Part shown: one piece after another, positions 28,307-39,089 of the stretch
Layout of the letters: each line of letters starts with the position of its first letter
Numbering within the stretch: position 1 is the first letter of the stretch
NCBI GenBank assembly: GCA_037953745.1
Contig: JBAKBP010006583.1
Location: forward strand, 44,907-108,906
Source: Lithodes maja
Taxonomy: Eukaryota; Arthropoda; Malacostraca; Decapoda; Lithodidae
DNA: 64,000 nucleotides
Direction of reading: 5' to 3'
The notes under the pieces: model-generated
Databases searched by the model: none
The model's input: only the letters and a program-made list of their open reading frames with translations
Told to the model about the DNA's origin: nothing
Made by a program: the position numbers and the translations under genes

Positions 28307-28503
28307 GTTGTTGTTGTTCCCCAAGCTGCCTGGCCGAACAGCCCCAAGGCCCCGAGCAAGGCCAAGGCCATAACCGAGCGCCCCCACAGAACCCTCCCTG
28401 CCGACCACAATAAAGCCTGGGCTAGAAAGCCACCTTTGGCGGGGGGATAGCTCCCCTATTTCAACCCCTTTCGGGGTTGGGCACCCGCCCACCCCCTTCT
28501 CTT
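28307..28503 (-). mobile_element. LINE 3' end with (AAC)n tail and 12-bp TSD
   Basis: Minus-strand sequence ends in a protein-like MALALLGALGLFGQAAWG followed by an (AAC)5 tail, like the 3' end of the LINE at 18195-20535. The string gaatagacagtt occurs on both sides (28295-28306 and 28504-28515), a good target-site duplication. The insertion lies about 20 bases upstream of the 28285 exon's acceptor, so it has moved the branch-point region away. Confidence 0.85.
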
Positions 28504-28513
28504 GAATAGACAG

Positions 28514-29692
28514 TTAACCCTCTCGCTATCCTATGGACTCGGGGTTGATGTTTAGCATTCAGAAATAGAGTTCTCTCAATTAAAATTTAAAACTTGCAAC
28601 CTAAACAAACCAAAACTGGGAAAAAGACAATATAAAGGCAAAATAACTATCAAAATCGCTATGTGGAAACAACGCTTACTAAAATAAAAAAAATAAAATA
28701 AAAGAACACAATCCACCACATAGGGTGTACATCACTATATATATATATATATATACAGTCAGCCCCCCCAATACGCGAGAATAGGGGCGACAGGAGGCAT
28801 CGCGTATTGGGAATCCGCGTATTGTGGACCTAACTTTAAATAGGAATAATTAGATATGGGTGACATCTCTCAATTATGGCCTATTTTCAAAAATTTTGGC
28901 CTTATTTTCGACATTTTTGGCTCTACAGTACAGTCTATATCTTATATATAATAAGAACAATGAATAAAAATATGAAACCTTACCTTAAAATTAGTAGAAG
29001 ATAGGCTAGGACTAGGACTAGGACCGTAGGACTTCACGATTTTCTCCAACTTCTCCCTCCCTGACCAAATCGTACGAACAGTTTACTCTGACAAGCCTAT
29101 TGCACAGTTTCCTTCTCCTTTTTTCTTGCTATCCAACACTTCCACCTTCATTTTGTGTGTTAATCTTCTTATATTGGCGTGGCATGGCGAAAAAAGTGGC
29201 AGGCACTACAAACGTTTGGTCACTCCGCACGGCTATGACGCTTGAGCGGGACTGTGGGAGGGAGGGAGGGAGGGTAAGCGGGAGGGAAGGCAGGCGTATG
29301 CCCGTCTTCTTCTTTTTTCAGAGCTACTCCTGGGCCTCGCGAAACGTAGACGTGCTCGCGTATCAAGCGGGAATAGCGGATTTGGCCCCTTCTTAGCTCT
29401 CGATTCGTGTATTGTGGTACCACCTCGCGTAATTAATGTTTAATTAATTAATGTTATTTTCGAGGGGTCACTCGTGTATTAGGGTTTTCGCGAATTGGGG
29501 AATCGCGTATTGGGGGGGCTGACTGTATATATATATATATATAATTATCTCTCCATAATTAGTTTTCTGCCCACAGCTCACTCTAAGAAAACTGCAGAGG
29601 TTGAAGTAACTAAACCTAAAGATTTCTAAACACCCCTGATGGTCACGAAGGCCAGAAAGAGCGAAAATCGCATCCTGTGCGTGGAAGAGTTA
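28514..29692 (-). mobile_element. piggyBac-type MITE (TTAA), copy 3, interrupted
   Basis: 28514-28585 and 29540-29692 are the two ends of the family seen at 9144 and 62365, in reverse orientation (ttaaccctctcgc on the left; the left end of the family, mutated, on the right). Internal strings ttagttttctgcccacagct and ctgcagaggttgaagtaact are diagnostic. The middle is replaced by an unclassified repeat, an AT-rich stretch and the MITE at 28756-29525. Confidence 0.75.
28756..29525. mobile_element. pogo/Tc1-mariner-type MITE with perfect 22-bp TIR
   Basis: Both ends are perfect inverted repeats of 22 bp (28756-28777 and 29504-29525, beginning CAGTCAGCCCCCCC), flanked by TA within AT repeats. Subterminal cgcgtattg strings recur inverted inside. 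No transposase ORF is seen in 770 bp. The CAGT start and TA target fit pogo/Tigger-like elements. Confidence 0.85.
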
Positions 29693-29803
29693 ACCCTCCA
29701 ACCCCGGCTAGGGAATATCGTAACTGTACTCTGTGTCCGGGGGTTTTCAGGAATTTTGGTCCAAGTTGATTCACATGTTACTCCTGAAATACATTACACA
29801 AAG

Positions 29804-31611
29804 TGTGACGCACCCAGTGCGTAGCAACGTAACCTGATTGTACTCCTTGGTACTCCACTGTACCGTCACGGACCGTGTACCATGCTGGCTGCTTATATTG
29901 AGTGTGACAACGTATAACTATGTTCTTTGTATCTCTGCAAAGGTCTCGTCATTTGCTAACCAGTGGTGGGTTTTGTTTTAAGCCATGTCGAGACCTTCCA
30001 TTTAATATGTAGTATCAATAGAGAAGTTGATAGATGAGATGATAGGAATTCAGAGAGAGAGAGTGAGTTAGACTTCAGAGCGAGAGGGTAGCGGTGCGCC
30101 ACGCTGCCGGGGGGGTGGTTGCCAGACGTATGGACCGGTTGGCAGCCCTGCGCTTATAGCTAGGTGCGACAGGGTTGGTAGTACTGTACATTGCCGCCTG
30201 CCTATGCTGCCTGGGCTGCCCATGTTGTCGTACAGCACATTGCCTGGAGGCTCGCTGTGTGCTCTATGACCAGGTTGCCTAGAACCTTTGAGATTCTAAC
30301 ATCCCTTGCCCTCTCTCCCAATTTCTCACGGTTGCACTCTTTCTCTCTGACGACATTACTCTCATTTCATTCTTCTCTCTATTTAAATGCATAACCTTCC
30401 CTTGAGGTCCTAAAGGAGTTTCAGCACTCACCTCTCGTATTACTCTTAGGACAAGCATATATTTACATGTATTAGATTTAAGGGGTTAATGTGAACAGCG
30501 ATCTTCTTGATGAGGATAGTTGGTGAACGTTCTACATGTTCACGAGTTATATGCCCAGCTCATCATCCAATTTGTGACTAGACTAGTGCCATGTGTAAGA
30601 GCCCGACCATGCCCAGGAGTTGTCTGTAGAGGGGCGAGGACTTAGCCTTGATTTGCCTACCGAGCCAGGAGCGAGTGCAGTACCAGAGACTACAGCTCGC
30701 TCGTAGTGCCGGTATAGTAGAGTAACGTAATTAATCTGTCCTTGTGTTCTCTACAGTCTTTTCCTGGGTTCTCGCTTTCGGTGCTGGGACTCGTTGTTCC
30801 TGTGACTTGGCCTGCTAGCTAGAACACATGGGGATGATGAGTGGGATATATCTTTATTTTACTATGCATTGCAGCTCTCTTTAAGTTTATGTATGTAACA
30901 CTTTACAATACACATTACTCACACACAAGACAACACTATTAATACTTTCATGTATCAATTAACTGCACTGTCGTTTTGCTGCTGTGTCCGGAGTTCTGTT
31001 GCGTAGGGCGCATACGGACTCAGAGGGGAGACAGAGTGAGAGAAGCGAAGTAGCCTATGCGGTAGTAGGCTACCGGCGCAGTACTGTTGCCTGCAACCTT
31101 TAGTTATTCCAAGTATAGATTCATTCTTATAATAAGTGACTACTATTTATGTTCCTTCCATGTGTATTATTAGGTATCTACTGGATCATGAACATCTTGT
31201 ATGCTACATGCTAGTGCATGTTAGTAGGGGACAGTTATTCTAGTGCACGCGCTTTCAAGTAGGCGTGTACATTTGTCATTTAGCATTTCACTGTCATACC
31301 TTTAGCCTGCTTCTATTCTACATTATTAGAGGCTTAATATTAACGTAGTTTCTTGAGTATTGCATTTCTTTAGTAATAACGTAACCTATAAATGTCTGAG
31401 GGAGTTTAGCCTCATAGCCTACCCCTGTTGTACACTTTCGCCGAGTTAAGGTACCTCGTTACCATAGACGATAACTCTGTAGGGCGTTGGTGCTTTTGTT
31501 GTCTGGAGCATATAGTATTTGGGACTGGAATCGAGCGTGTCGTTGTCACATAAGCCATTTCTGTCCTACGATCAAGAATCCCGAATATGTATTGCCGATC
31601 CAGCCGTAACA
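29804..31611 (+). repeat. 5' LTR of Gypsy element A
   Basis: 1808 bp beginning TGTGACGCACCCAG and ending GCCGTAACA, so TG..CA. It matches 37235-39038 almost throughout, differing for example by a 5-bp indel near 30185. The promoter and poly(A) signal should lie inside but were not resolved. Confidence 0.93.
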
Positions 31612-31614
31612 AAA

Positions 31615-31632
31615 TGGCGACCTTGCACAAGA
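31615..31632 (+). other. primer-binding site of element A
   Basis: tggcgaccttgcacaaga lies three bases after the LTR. The core TGGCGACCTTGCA is conserved just inside the LTRs at 46463 and 55275. TGG at the start fits pairing with a tRNA CCA end; I could not name the tRNA. Confidence 0.75.
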
Positions 31633-31854
31633 TTCAGTAGTATCCTATCACATGTTTTTTGGAGAACTATTCTATGCTACCTAGTAGAGCTGGCTAGAAT
31701 TTTCTTGCATATTGGAGGAATTTTTATTGTGTCATTATTGTATTGGTGGACTTGCAGATTGTTTCGTTGGGGGTGTCTAGAGTAGAGTCATTCAAGCATC
31801 TTTAACATTTTGTGAGTCGAGACTGCAATTAGTAATAAGCACTTTTTTTTTTTT

Positions 31855-34800
31855 ATGAACAGCAATTGTATAACCAGCACTATGTCTAATGACTCATCAT
31901 TTACGGGGGAGGATAACACGGTACAGCCTAGTAACCAGCAAGTACAACAGATGTTTAGGGAGGGGAGTGTTATAAGTGGAGAGAGGGATGCCCGGGCATT
32001 TTTGCAGACACCTTTGACCGAACAGCGCCTGCAGGCTATTGATTGTTACGGTCTTCGCTGTTTAGCCACGGTTTTGGGGCGGGACTGTCCTGACAGTTGG
32101 CCCAAGAAGAATTTGGTGGCATGTTTGTTGGGTGATGGCGATGGGGCGGTGGGTGGAGTGGGGTCTTGGGGGGTTCCCTCCAAGCCTCCATTCCACTCTA
32201 CCCCTGAGCTGGGCCCTCAGCCAGCGAGTCTTAGCACGATGCAGCAGGAGGGTTCTCAATGGCAAGCTGGCTTACCCGTAAACACGTCTCGGTGTGGATC
32301 CCCCATTTTGTGCTCTCCCCCCCCAGGCCTGTCTCCTGAGATGTTATTTCAGCTAGAACTAGCTAAGTTTAAGCTGCAGGAGACTCAGATACAACAGGCT
32401 AGTATAGAACGCATAGAGGTTGCTAGAATCCAAGCCAATCAGGATGCAACCAGGTACCAGGCTGAAATGGATGTCGAGAAGTCTAGAGTAGAGACCACGG
32501 GGCGTCATCTCGGTGGTGGGCACTGGGTTACAGACTCACTTTCGCATTTAATTAAGTTAGTACCCGCATTTGATGAGACAGCAGTGACTGAGTTTTTTGC
32601 TCGTTTCGAAAAGAAGTGTCGTGAGTATGACTGGCCGGAGGTTAAATGGGCAGCATTAGTTTCATCACGTCTAGTGGGTAAGGGGTTGAAAGCCTACGAT
32701 GCACTGTCACTGGACGAGAGTGTAGTGTATGGACTGGTGAAGGAGGCTGTGCTCCGGGCCTACGAACTGCAACCCGAAACTTATAGATTGAAGTTCCGTG
32801 GCGTGAATAAGAAGAGCGACGTCAGTTTTATGGAGCACGCACAGGACTTAACAGATGCATGTAATAACTGGTTTCGGTCCGAGCACGCAGAGTCGGCTGA
32901 GGAAATTAAGCAACTTTTCTATCTGGAACAGTTTTACAAATGTACTGGAACCGATCTAACGCTGAACATTAAGGAAAAATGTCCCAAGACAGTAGAGGAG
33001 GCTGCCAAGATGGCAGACCTCAGATTATCATTGATTCGTGGTTGCGGTGCCGCTCAGAGGGCTGAGTCAGGGCAGAAGGGGCGCTATACCCCACCCACCA
33101 GAGTTTTCGATAATAACAAATCCTATGACACACATAACCACACTAAATGCATTGCACCTAATAACACCTACAAACACAAGCCTCTCCCGTTTACTAAAGG
33201 TCAGGCCCCTTCTTCGCCCGCACAAGGGAAGAAGCCCATTGGGGATGTGAAATGTTACAAATGTCAGAAGCTAGGCCATTATTCACGTGAGTGCCCTAGT
33301 AACACTCCCGCTAAGCCGGTGTCATTGGTTCACAGTATCGGTGTGTCTCTGAAGGCTGCAGCAACTGCCCGGGGTAGGTTGTCAGCAGCTGAGGCACACG
33401 CGGTAAAGAAGCGTACGGAAGGCTCGACACCTGTCCGGGACACTTTCTGTAGCCATCGGGGACACGGGTTTGTGAGCTGGGGGAGTGAACTACGGAGGGT
33501 TGACTTGCTGAGGGATACGGGGGCTTCGCAAACTTTGTTGAGGAACTTCACAGGGAAACCGATAAATGCGGCCAGAGTTGTTGTGGTGCAGGGTATAAAT
33601 GCTACGAGGTCATACCCACTTGTGAGGTTGGAGTTGAAAGTGGGAGAGGTGTGCAGGGAGCTGGATGTAGGGATCGTTGAGTGTTTGCCAGTTGAGGGCG
33701 TCGACCTTCTTCTCGGCAACGACTTTGCGGTGCCCACTTCCGGGACTCCACCCTTAGTCGTTGCCGAGAGGGCGGCCGACGTGGATGGTGAGAATCGGGA
33801 ATGGGTTGGGAGGTGCCAACAGGATGAGATGGCCTGTGTGGTAACCCGATCTCGCTCTGCGGCTCCTGCACAGCCTAGCACTCAACCTCGGGGACAGTGG
33901 AGGAAGGATCAGGAGAAGGTTGCTAAGGGCAGGAAAAGGGACATTGATTCTGCTGCACTTCTCGGTGATTCGGTACTTGGACCTATAATAAACACGGGAG
34001 TTGACTCTGGCCCAGATATGGTGTGTAACAAGGCAGAGTTGGGTAAGACTTCGCGTGAGGCAAGAGCTGTAGCGAGAGCCACTAAGGCAGTAGAGCCTAT
34101 TAGCCGGGGTAGTGTCTTGTTACAAAACCATCTTGGTGCATTGACGCCCAGGGACATTAGTGAGCAGCAGCTGCAAGACGCTAGCCTAGCTCGTTATAGC
34201 AATGGTGCCATAGAGTTGGAGGAAGATGGGGATGCGAAGCCGGGAGATTTCTTTAGGCTCAACAGGATATTGTACCGCAGATTTCTAGACCCCAAATCGA
34301 AGTGGGAGGGCGGTGCGAGGGTAGTAGACCAGGTGGTTGTTCCAAATAAGTATAGAGAGTCCTTATTGTGTCTGGCGCATGATGTGCCGGTGGCGGGTCA
34401 TTTGGGGGTAACCAAAACATTGGCGGCATTGGGCAGGTTTTTCTGGTGGCCTGGGGTCAAGGCTGATGTCTGTGCATGGGTGGCTGGGTGTGCGACCTGC
34501 CAGACAACGGGGAAGCCTAACCAGACCATCCCGAAGGCACCTTTGTTTCCCATACCTGTCACCGGGCCTCCGTTCAGCAAAGTTGTAGTAGATTTGGTTG
34601 GCCCTTTCCCGCCTACTAGTAGTGGCAATAAATTCCTGTTGACAATCATGGATGTGGCTACGAGATACCCGGACGCATACCCCATGAGAAACGGCTCGGC
34701 AAAGGCAGTTGTTAAAAACTTATTATTGTTCTGTTCCCGTTATGGATTTCCACGTGAGGTGCAGTCAGACCAGGGGAGCAATTTTACATCCAAATTGTTC

Positions 34801-36954
34801 AAGCAAACCCTTCAGTTGCACGGTATATGTTCTGTAGTGTCGTCAGCCTACCATCCCGAGAGTCAGGGAGTCTTGGAGCGGTGGCACTCGACCCTGAAGA
34901 GTATGCTACGCTGTTACTGTGCAGAACATGACACTGATTGGGATTTGGGTCTGCCGTATGTTCTGTTCGCTGCACGTGAAGTCCCAGGAGAGAGCCTGGG
35001 GTTCAGTCCAAATCAACTAGTCTTTGGCCATAATGTGAGAGGACCTTTAAGTATGGTGAAAGAGATCTGGGAGGGCGAAGAGAAGCCGGGGTCTGTACTT
35101 AAATATATCCTTGAGAGCCGGGAGAGACTTATAGGTTGCATGGCAGCGGCAGGTAATAACTTGGTTAATGCACAGGCGGTCATGAAGCACCAGTATGACG
35201 CCAAGGTGAAGCTTCGGTTGTTTTCGGTGGGTCAGGAGGTAATGTTGCTTTTACCTTTGCCTGGACACCCCCTTTCTGCCAAGTTTATTGGGCCGTATGT
35301 GGTGGCTAAGAAACTGTCCGACCTTGATTATCTCGTTGCAACACCTGACCGTAGAAGAAAACATCAGTTATGTCATGTTAACCTCATGAAAGAGTATGTG
35401 AGACGCCCCTCAGAGCCTCTCACTGTCCCTGTGCTGGCCTGCAGCGGCCAGGGTGGAGAAGGAGGTGGGGACAGTCATGCTGCTGAGGAGGATAGCTGGG
35501 ACTGTGTCATTTCCGCGGAACAGTGGGCGGGGAATACTGAACAAGAGGCTAGGCAAGCTGTAAGTCACCTGCCTGAGCACCAGGGTGCTGCTGTCCTAGG
35601 CCTGTTCAGGTCATACCCCTCTGTTTTCGCCGAACACCCAGGTCTCACTACTCAGGTAACGCACGACGTGGACGTCGGTGATAATGTGCCCTTCAAGTCA
35701 GTGCCCTACCGTGTGCCCCCGGTAAAGTTGCCAGCTTTACGGGAGGAGTTAAAGTACATGGTTGAGAGAGGGATGATCACTGAAGGTTATGTGAAGTGGA
35801 CATCACCCGTCACGTTGCAGCCAAAACCTGACGGCAAGGTGCGGTTCTGCATAGATTTTCGTAGGCTAAATGGCTTGACCACTACCAACCCTTACCCTTT
35901 GCCTCGAGTTGACGACAGCGTGGACAAGATAGGGAATGCAAAGTACCTTACTAAAATTGATCTTGTAAAAGGCTACTGGCAAGTACCCCTGTCGGACCGA
36001 GCTAAGCAAGTTTGTGGTTTTGTGGTAGATGGCAAGACCTACCAATGTAACGTAATGCCTTATGGGCTTAAGAACGCACCTGCCACGTTTCAGAACCTGA
36101 TGAACGATATTTGTGACGAAATCCCTAACTGCACGGTCTACCTTGATGACGTGATAGTGTATGATGACAATTTTGAAAATCACCTAAGGCACTTAGAGAC
36201 CCTGTTTGGGAAGTTGCACGATGCTGGGCTGGTGGTGAACCTGAGGAAGTGCGAGTTTGTAAAGGCTACTGTGCAGTATCTTGGCTTCGTGGTCGGGTTA
36301 GGCCGGGTGTGCCCCCCCCTGAGCAAGATACAGGCTATCAATATGTTTCCCAGGCCCACCACTAAGCGCCAGGTCATGCGGTTCCTAGGTATGATAGGCT
36401 ATTATAGGCGCTTCATCCGGGGATACTCTACTGTCTTAGCACCGTTAACTGATCTACTGTCGAAGTCAGTGAAGTTCTGTTGGGCTGCGGAGTGTCAGAG
36501 GGCTTTCGACCTAGTCAAGCACCTGCTGTGTACACATCCGATTTTGAGAGCCCCAGACTTCTCCAGGAGTTTTCAGCTGGCGACTGATGCCAGCGGTGTG
36601 GGTGCCGGGGCAGTGTTACTGCAGACTGATTCCGAGGGCTTGGAACACCCAGTGAGCTTCTTTTCTCGCAAGTTTAATTCGGCACAAAGGAATTACTCGA
36701 CTATAGAGAAGGAGCTTCTTGCTATCGTTTTGTCGCTCAAACATTTCGAAGTTTATGTTCCAGCCTACGGCCCGGTAGTGACGATTTATACGGACCATCA
36801 TCCCTTGAAATTCCTAAATCAGTTTCACAATCGGAATATGCGGTTGACCAGGTGGTCCCTAATGCTCCAAGAGTATAATCTCAACATTCAGCATATTGCC
36901 GGGAGTGAGAACGTGATAGCAGATTGTCTATCAAGGGTTGATGATCCAGGATAG
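31855..36954 (+). CDS. Gag-Pol polyprotein, order Gag-PR-INT-RT-RNaseH
   Basis: 1699 codons without a stop. Gag-like capsid region about residues 215-395, CCHC knuckle 467-480, aspartic protease DTGAS at 554-558. Integrase follows: zinc finger H842, H849, C879, C882; catalytic D913, D972 and E1008, the last two spaced D-X35-E; GPY module near 1146. Only then comes RT (about 1290-1460; IDLVKGYWQVPL with D1369, catalytic YLDD 1429-1432) and RNase H (TDAS, D1578). Standard Ty3/Gypsy elements have integrase last. Sequence motifs are Ty3/Gypsy-like but the order is that of Ty1/Copia, as in the Gmr1-type group. All key catalytic residues looked for are present, so the element may be competent. ATGs at 31855 and 31876 are both possible starts. 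Confidence 0.93.
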   Translation: MNSNCITSTMSNDSSFTGEDNTVQPSNQQVQQMFREGSVISGERDARAFLQTPLTEQRLQAIDCYGLRCLATVLGRDCPDSWPKKNLVACLLGDGDGAVGGVGSWGVPSKPPFHSTPELGPQPASLSTMQQEGSQWQAGLPVNTSRCGSPILCSPPPGLSPEMLFQLELAKFKLQETQIQQASIERIEVARIQANQDATRYQAEMDVEKSRVETTGRHLGGGHWVTDSLSHLIKLVPAFDETAVTEFFARFEKKCREYDWPEVKWAALVSSRLVGKGLKAYDALSLDESVVYGLVKEAVLRAYELQPETYRLKFRGVNKKSDVSFMEHAQDLTDACNNWFRSEHAESAEEIKQLFYLEQFYKCTGTDLTLNIKEKCPKTVEEAAKMADLRLSLIRGCGAAQRAESGQKGRYTPPTRVFDNNKSYDTHNHTKCIAPNNTYKHKPLPFTKGQAPSSPAQGKKPIGDVKCYKCQKLGHYSRECPSNTPAKPVSLVHSIGVSLKAAATARGRLSAAEAHAVKKRTEGSTPVRDTFCSHRGHGFVSWGSELRRVDLLRDTGASQTLLRNFTGKPINAARVVVVQGINATRSYPLVRLELKVGEVCRELDVGIVECLPVEGVDLLLGNDFAVPTSGTPPLVVAERAADVDGENREWVGRCQQDEMACVVTRSRSAAPAQPSTQPRGQWRKDQEKVAKGRKRDIDSAALLGDSVLGPIINTGVDSGPDMVCNKAELGKTSREARAVARATKAVEPISRGSVLLQNHLGALTPRDISEQQLQDASLARYSNGAIELEEDGDAKPGDFFRLNRILYRRFLDPKSKWEGGARVVDQVVVPNKYRESLLCLAHDVPVAGHLGVTKTLAALGRFFWWPGVKADVCAWVAGCATCQTTGKPNQTIPKAPLFPIPVTGPPFSKVVVDLVGPFPPTSSGNKFLLTIMDVATRYPDAYPMRNGSAKAVVKNLLLFCSRYGFPREVQSDQGSNFTSKLFKQTLQLHGICSVVSSAYHPESQGVLERWHSTLKSMLRCYCAEHDTDWDLGLPYVLFAAREVPGESLGFSPNQLVFGHNVRGPLSMVKEIWEGEEKPGSVLKYILESRERLIGCMAAAGNNLVNAQAVMKHQYDAKVKLRLFSVGQEVMLLLPLPGHPLSAKFIGPYVVAKKLSDLDYLVATPDRRRKHQLCHVNLMKEYVRRPSEPLTVPVLACSGQGGEGGGDSHAAEEDSWDCVISAEQWAGNTEQEARQAVSHLPEHQGAAVLGLFRSYPSVFAEHPGLTTQVTHDVDVGDNVPFKSVPYRVPPVKLPALREELKYMVERGMITEGYVKWTSPVTLQPKPDGKVRFCIDFRRLNGLTTTNPYPLPRVDDSVDKIGNAKYLTKIDLVKGYWQVPLSDRAKQVCGFVVDGKTYQCNVMPYGLKNAPATFQNLMNDICDEIPNCTVYLDDVIVYDDNFENHLRHLETLFGKLHDAGLVVNLRKCEFVKATVQYLGFVVGLGRVCPPLSKIQAINMFPRPTTKRQVMRFLGMIGYYRRFIRGYSTVLAPLTDLLSKSVKFCWAAECQRAFDLVKHLLCTHPILRAPDFSRSFQLATDASGVGAGAVLLQTDSEGLEHPVSFFSRKFNSAQRNYSTIEKELLAIVLSLKHFEVYVPAYGPVVTIYTDHHPLKFLNQFHNRNMRLTRWSLMLQEYNLNIQHIAGSENVIADCLSRVDDPG

Positions 36955-37234
36955 TCGTGCACGGTGTGTGGGTTGAGCAGGAGTAAAATTAGGCTATCAT
37001 AACGCCGTCCAAAAAGATTATAAAACAATAAAATAAACGAGAATTTTTTTTTTAGTTTTGTAAGTCTTTATTGTTGTAGCATGATGCATGCGATATTGTG
37101 TTTTATGTATAATTCACACTTTAGTTGTTGTGCACCTTTTGCAATTAGTGGCAGCTAAGGGTAGCAGGTCGGTTGGTTGCCTGTCAGATTTTGATAATGC
37201 TTCTAAGGTCGATTATCTAAAATCTTGGGGGGGC
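36955..37234 (+). other. 3' untranslated region and polypurine tract of element A
   Basis: 280 bp without an ORF, ending in atcttgggggggc at 37222-37234 directly before the LTR. The same atcttggggg core precedes the LTR of element C (48361-48372, minus strand), supporting its role as the plus-strand primer. Confidence 0.75.
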
Positions 37235-39036
37235 TGTGACGCACCCAGTGCGTAGCAACGTAACCTGATTGTACTCCTTGGTACTCCACTGTACCGTCAC
37301 GGACCGTGTACCATGCTGGCTGCTTATATTGAGTGTGACAACGTATAACTATGTTCTTTGTATCTCTGCAAAGGTCTCGTCATTTGCTAACCAGTGGTGG
37401 GTTTTGTTTTAAGCCATGTCGAGACCTTCCATTTAATATGTAGTATCAATAGAGAAGTTGATAGATGAGATGATAGGAATTCAGAGAGAGAGAGTGAGTT
37501 AGACTTCAGAGCGAGAGGGTAGCGGTGCGCCACGCTGCCGGGGGGGTGGTTGCCAGACGTATGGACCGGTTGGCAGCCCTGCGCTTATAGCTAGGTGCGA
37601 CAGGGTTGGTAGTACATTGCCGCCTGCCTATGCTGTCTGGGCTGCCCATGTTGTCGTACAGCACATTGCCTGGAGGCTCGCTGTGTGCTCTATGACCAGG
37701 TTGCCTAGAACCTTTGAGCTTCTAACATCCCTTGCCCTCTCTCCCAATTTCTCACGGTTGCACTCTTTCTCTCTGACGACATTACTCTCATTTCATTCTT
37801 CTCTCTATTTAAATGCATACCCTTCCCTTGAGGTCCTAAAGGAGTTTCAGCACTCACCTCTCGTATTACTCTTAGGACAAGCATATATTTACATGTATTA
37901 GATTTAAGGGGTTAATGTGAACAGCGATCTTCTTGATGAGGATAGTTGGTGAACGTTCTACATGTTCACGAGTTATATGCCCAGCTCATCATCCAATTTG
38001 TGACTAGACTAGTGCCATGTGTAAGAGCCCGACCATGCCCAGGAGTTGTCTGTAGAGGGGCGAGGACTTAGCCTTGATTTGCCTACCGAGCCAGGAGCGA
38101 CTGTAGTACCAGAGACTACAGCTCGCTCGTAGTGCCGGTATAGTAGAGTAACGTAATTTATCTGTCCTTGTGTTCTCTGCAGTCTTTTCCTGGGTTCTCG
38201 CTTTCGGTGCTGGGACTCGTTGTTCCTGTGACTTGGCCTGCTAGCTAGAACACATGGGGATGATGAGTGGGTTATATCTTTATTTTACTATGCATTGCAG
38301 CTCTCTTTAAGTTTATGTATATAACACTTTACAATACACATTACTCACACACAAGACAACACTATTAATACTTTCATGTATCAATTAACTGCACTGTCGT
38401 TTTGCTGCTGTGTCCGGAGTTCTGTTGCGTAGGGCGCATACAGACTCAGAGGGGAGACAGAGTGAGAGAAGCGAAGTAGCCTATGCGGTAGTAGGCTACC
38501 GGCGCAGTACTGTTGCCTGCAACCTTTTAGTTATTCCAAGTATAGATTCATTATTACAATAAGTGACTACTATTTATGTTCCTTCCATGTGTATTATTAG
38601 GTATCTACTGGATCATGAACATCTTGTATGCTACATGCTAGTGCATGTTAGTAGGGGACAGTTATTCTAGTGCACGCGCTTTCAAGTAGGCGTGTACATT
38701 TGTCATTTAGCATTTCACTGTCATACCTTTAGCCTGCTTCTATTCTACATTATTAGAGGCTTAATATTAACGTAGTTTCTTGAGTATTGTATTTCTTTAG
38801 TAATAACGTAACCTATAAATGTCTGAGGGAGTTTAGCCTCATAGCCTACCCCTGTTGTACACTTTCGCCGAGTTAAGGTACCTCGTTACCATAGACGATA
38901 ACTCTGTAGGGCGTTGGTGCTTTTGTTGTCTGGAGCATATAGTATTTGGGACTGGAATCGAGCGTGTCGTTGTCACATAAGCCATTTCTGTCCTACGATC
39001 AAGAATCCCGAATATGTATTGCCGATCCAGCCGTAA

Positions 39037-39038
<2 letters not shown>
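37235..39038 (+). repeat. 3' LTR of Gypsy element A
   Basis: 1804 bp, TGTGACGCACCC to CCGTAACA, the near-identical partner of 29804-31611. It is followed at once by an (AT)n run (39040-39071) and the LINE at 39090, so the original right flank is not visible. Confidence 0.93.
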
Positions 39039-39072
<34 letters not shown>

Positions 39073-39089
39073 TCACTTAGTTACACTTA

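Larger units (their letters stand above)
29804..39038 (+). mobile_element. Gypsy element A: complete LTR retrotransposon, integrase upstream of RT
   Basis: A 9.2-kb element with 1.8-kb LTRs (29804-31611 and 37235-39038), a primer-binding site, one long ORF (31855-36954) and a polypurine tract. By eye the LTRs differ at about a dozen positions plus small indels, so insertion looks recent. There is no envelope-like ORF in the 280 bp between the stop and the 3' LTR. No convincing target-site duplication: the 3' LTR runs straight into (AT)n and a LINE. A second, diverged family of the same type fills 41950-57172. Confidence 0.93.

Noticed and set aside
31855..36954. Integrase-first order caused by recombination between two elements
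   Set aside because: A single uninterrupted ORF in A and the same order in the diverged B and C copies make a chance rearrangement unlikely.
36955..37234. Envelope gene making element A a retrovirus-like element
   Set aside because: Only 280 bp separate the Pol stop from the 3' LTR, with no ORF or membrane segment.
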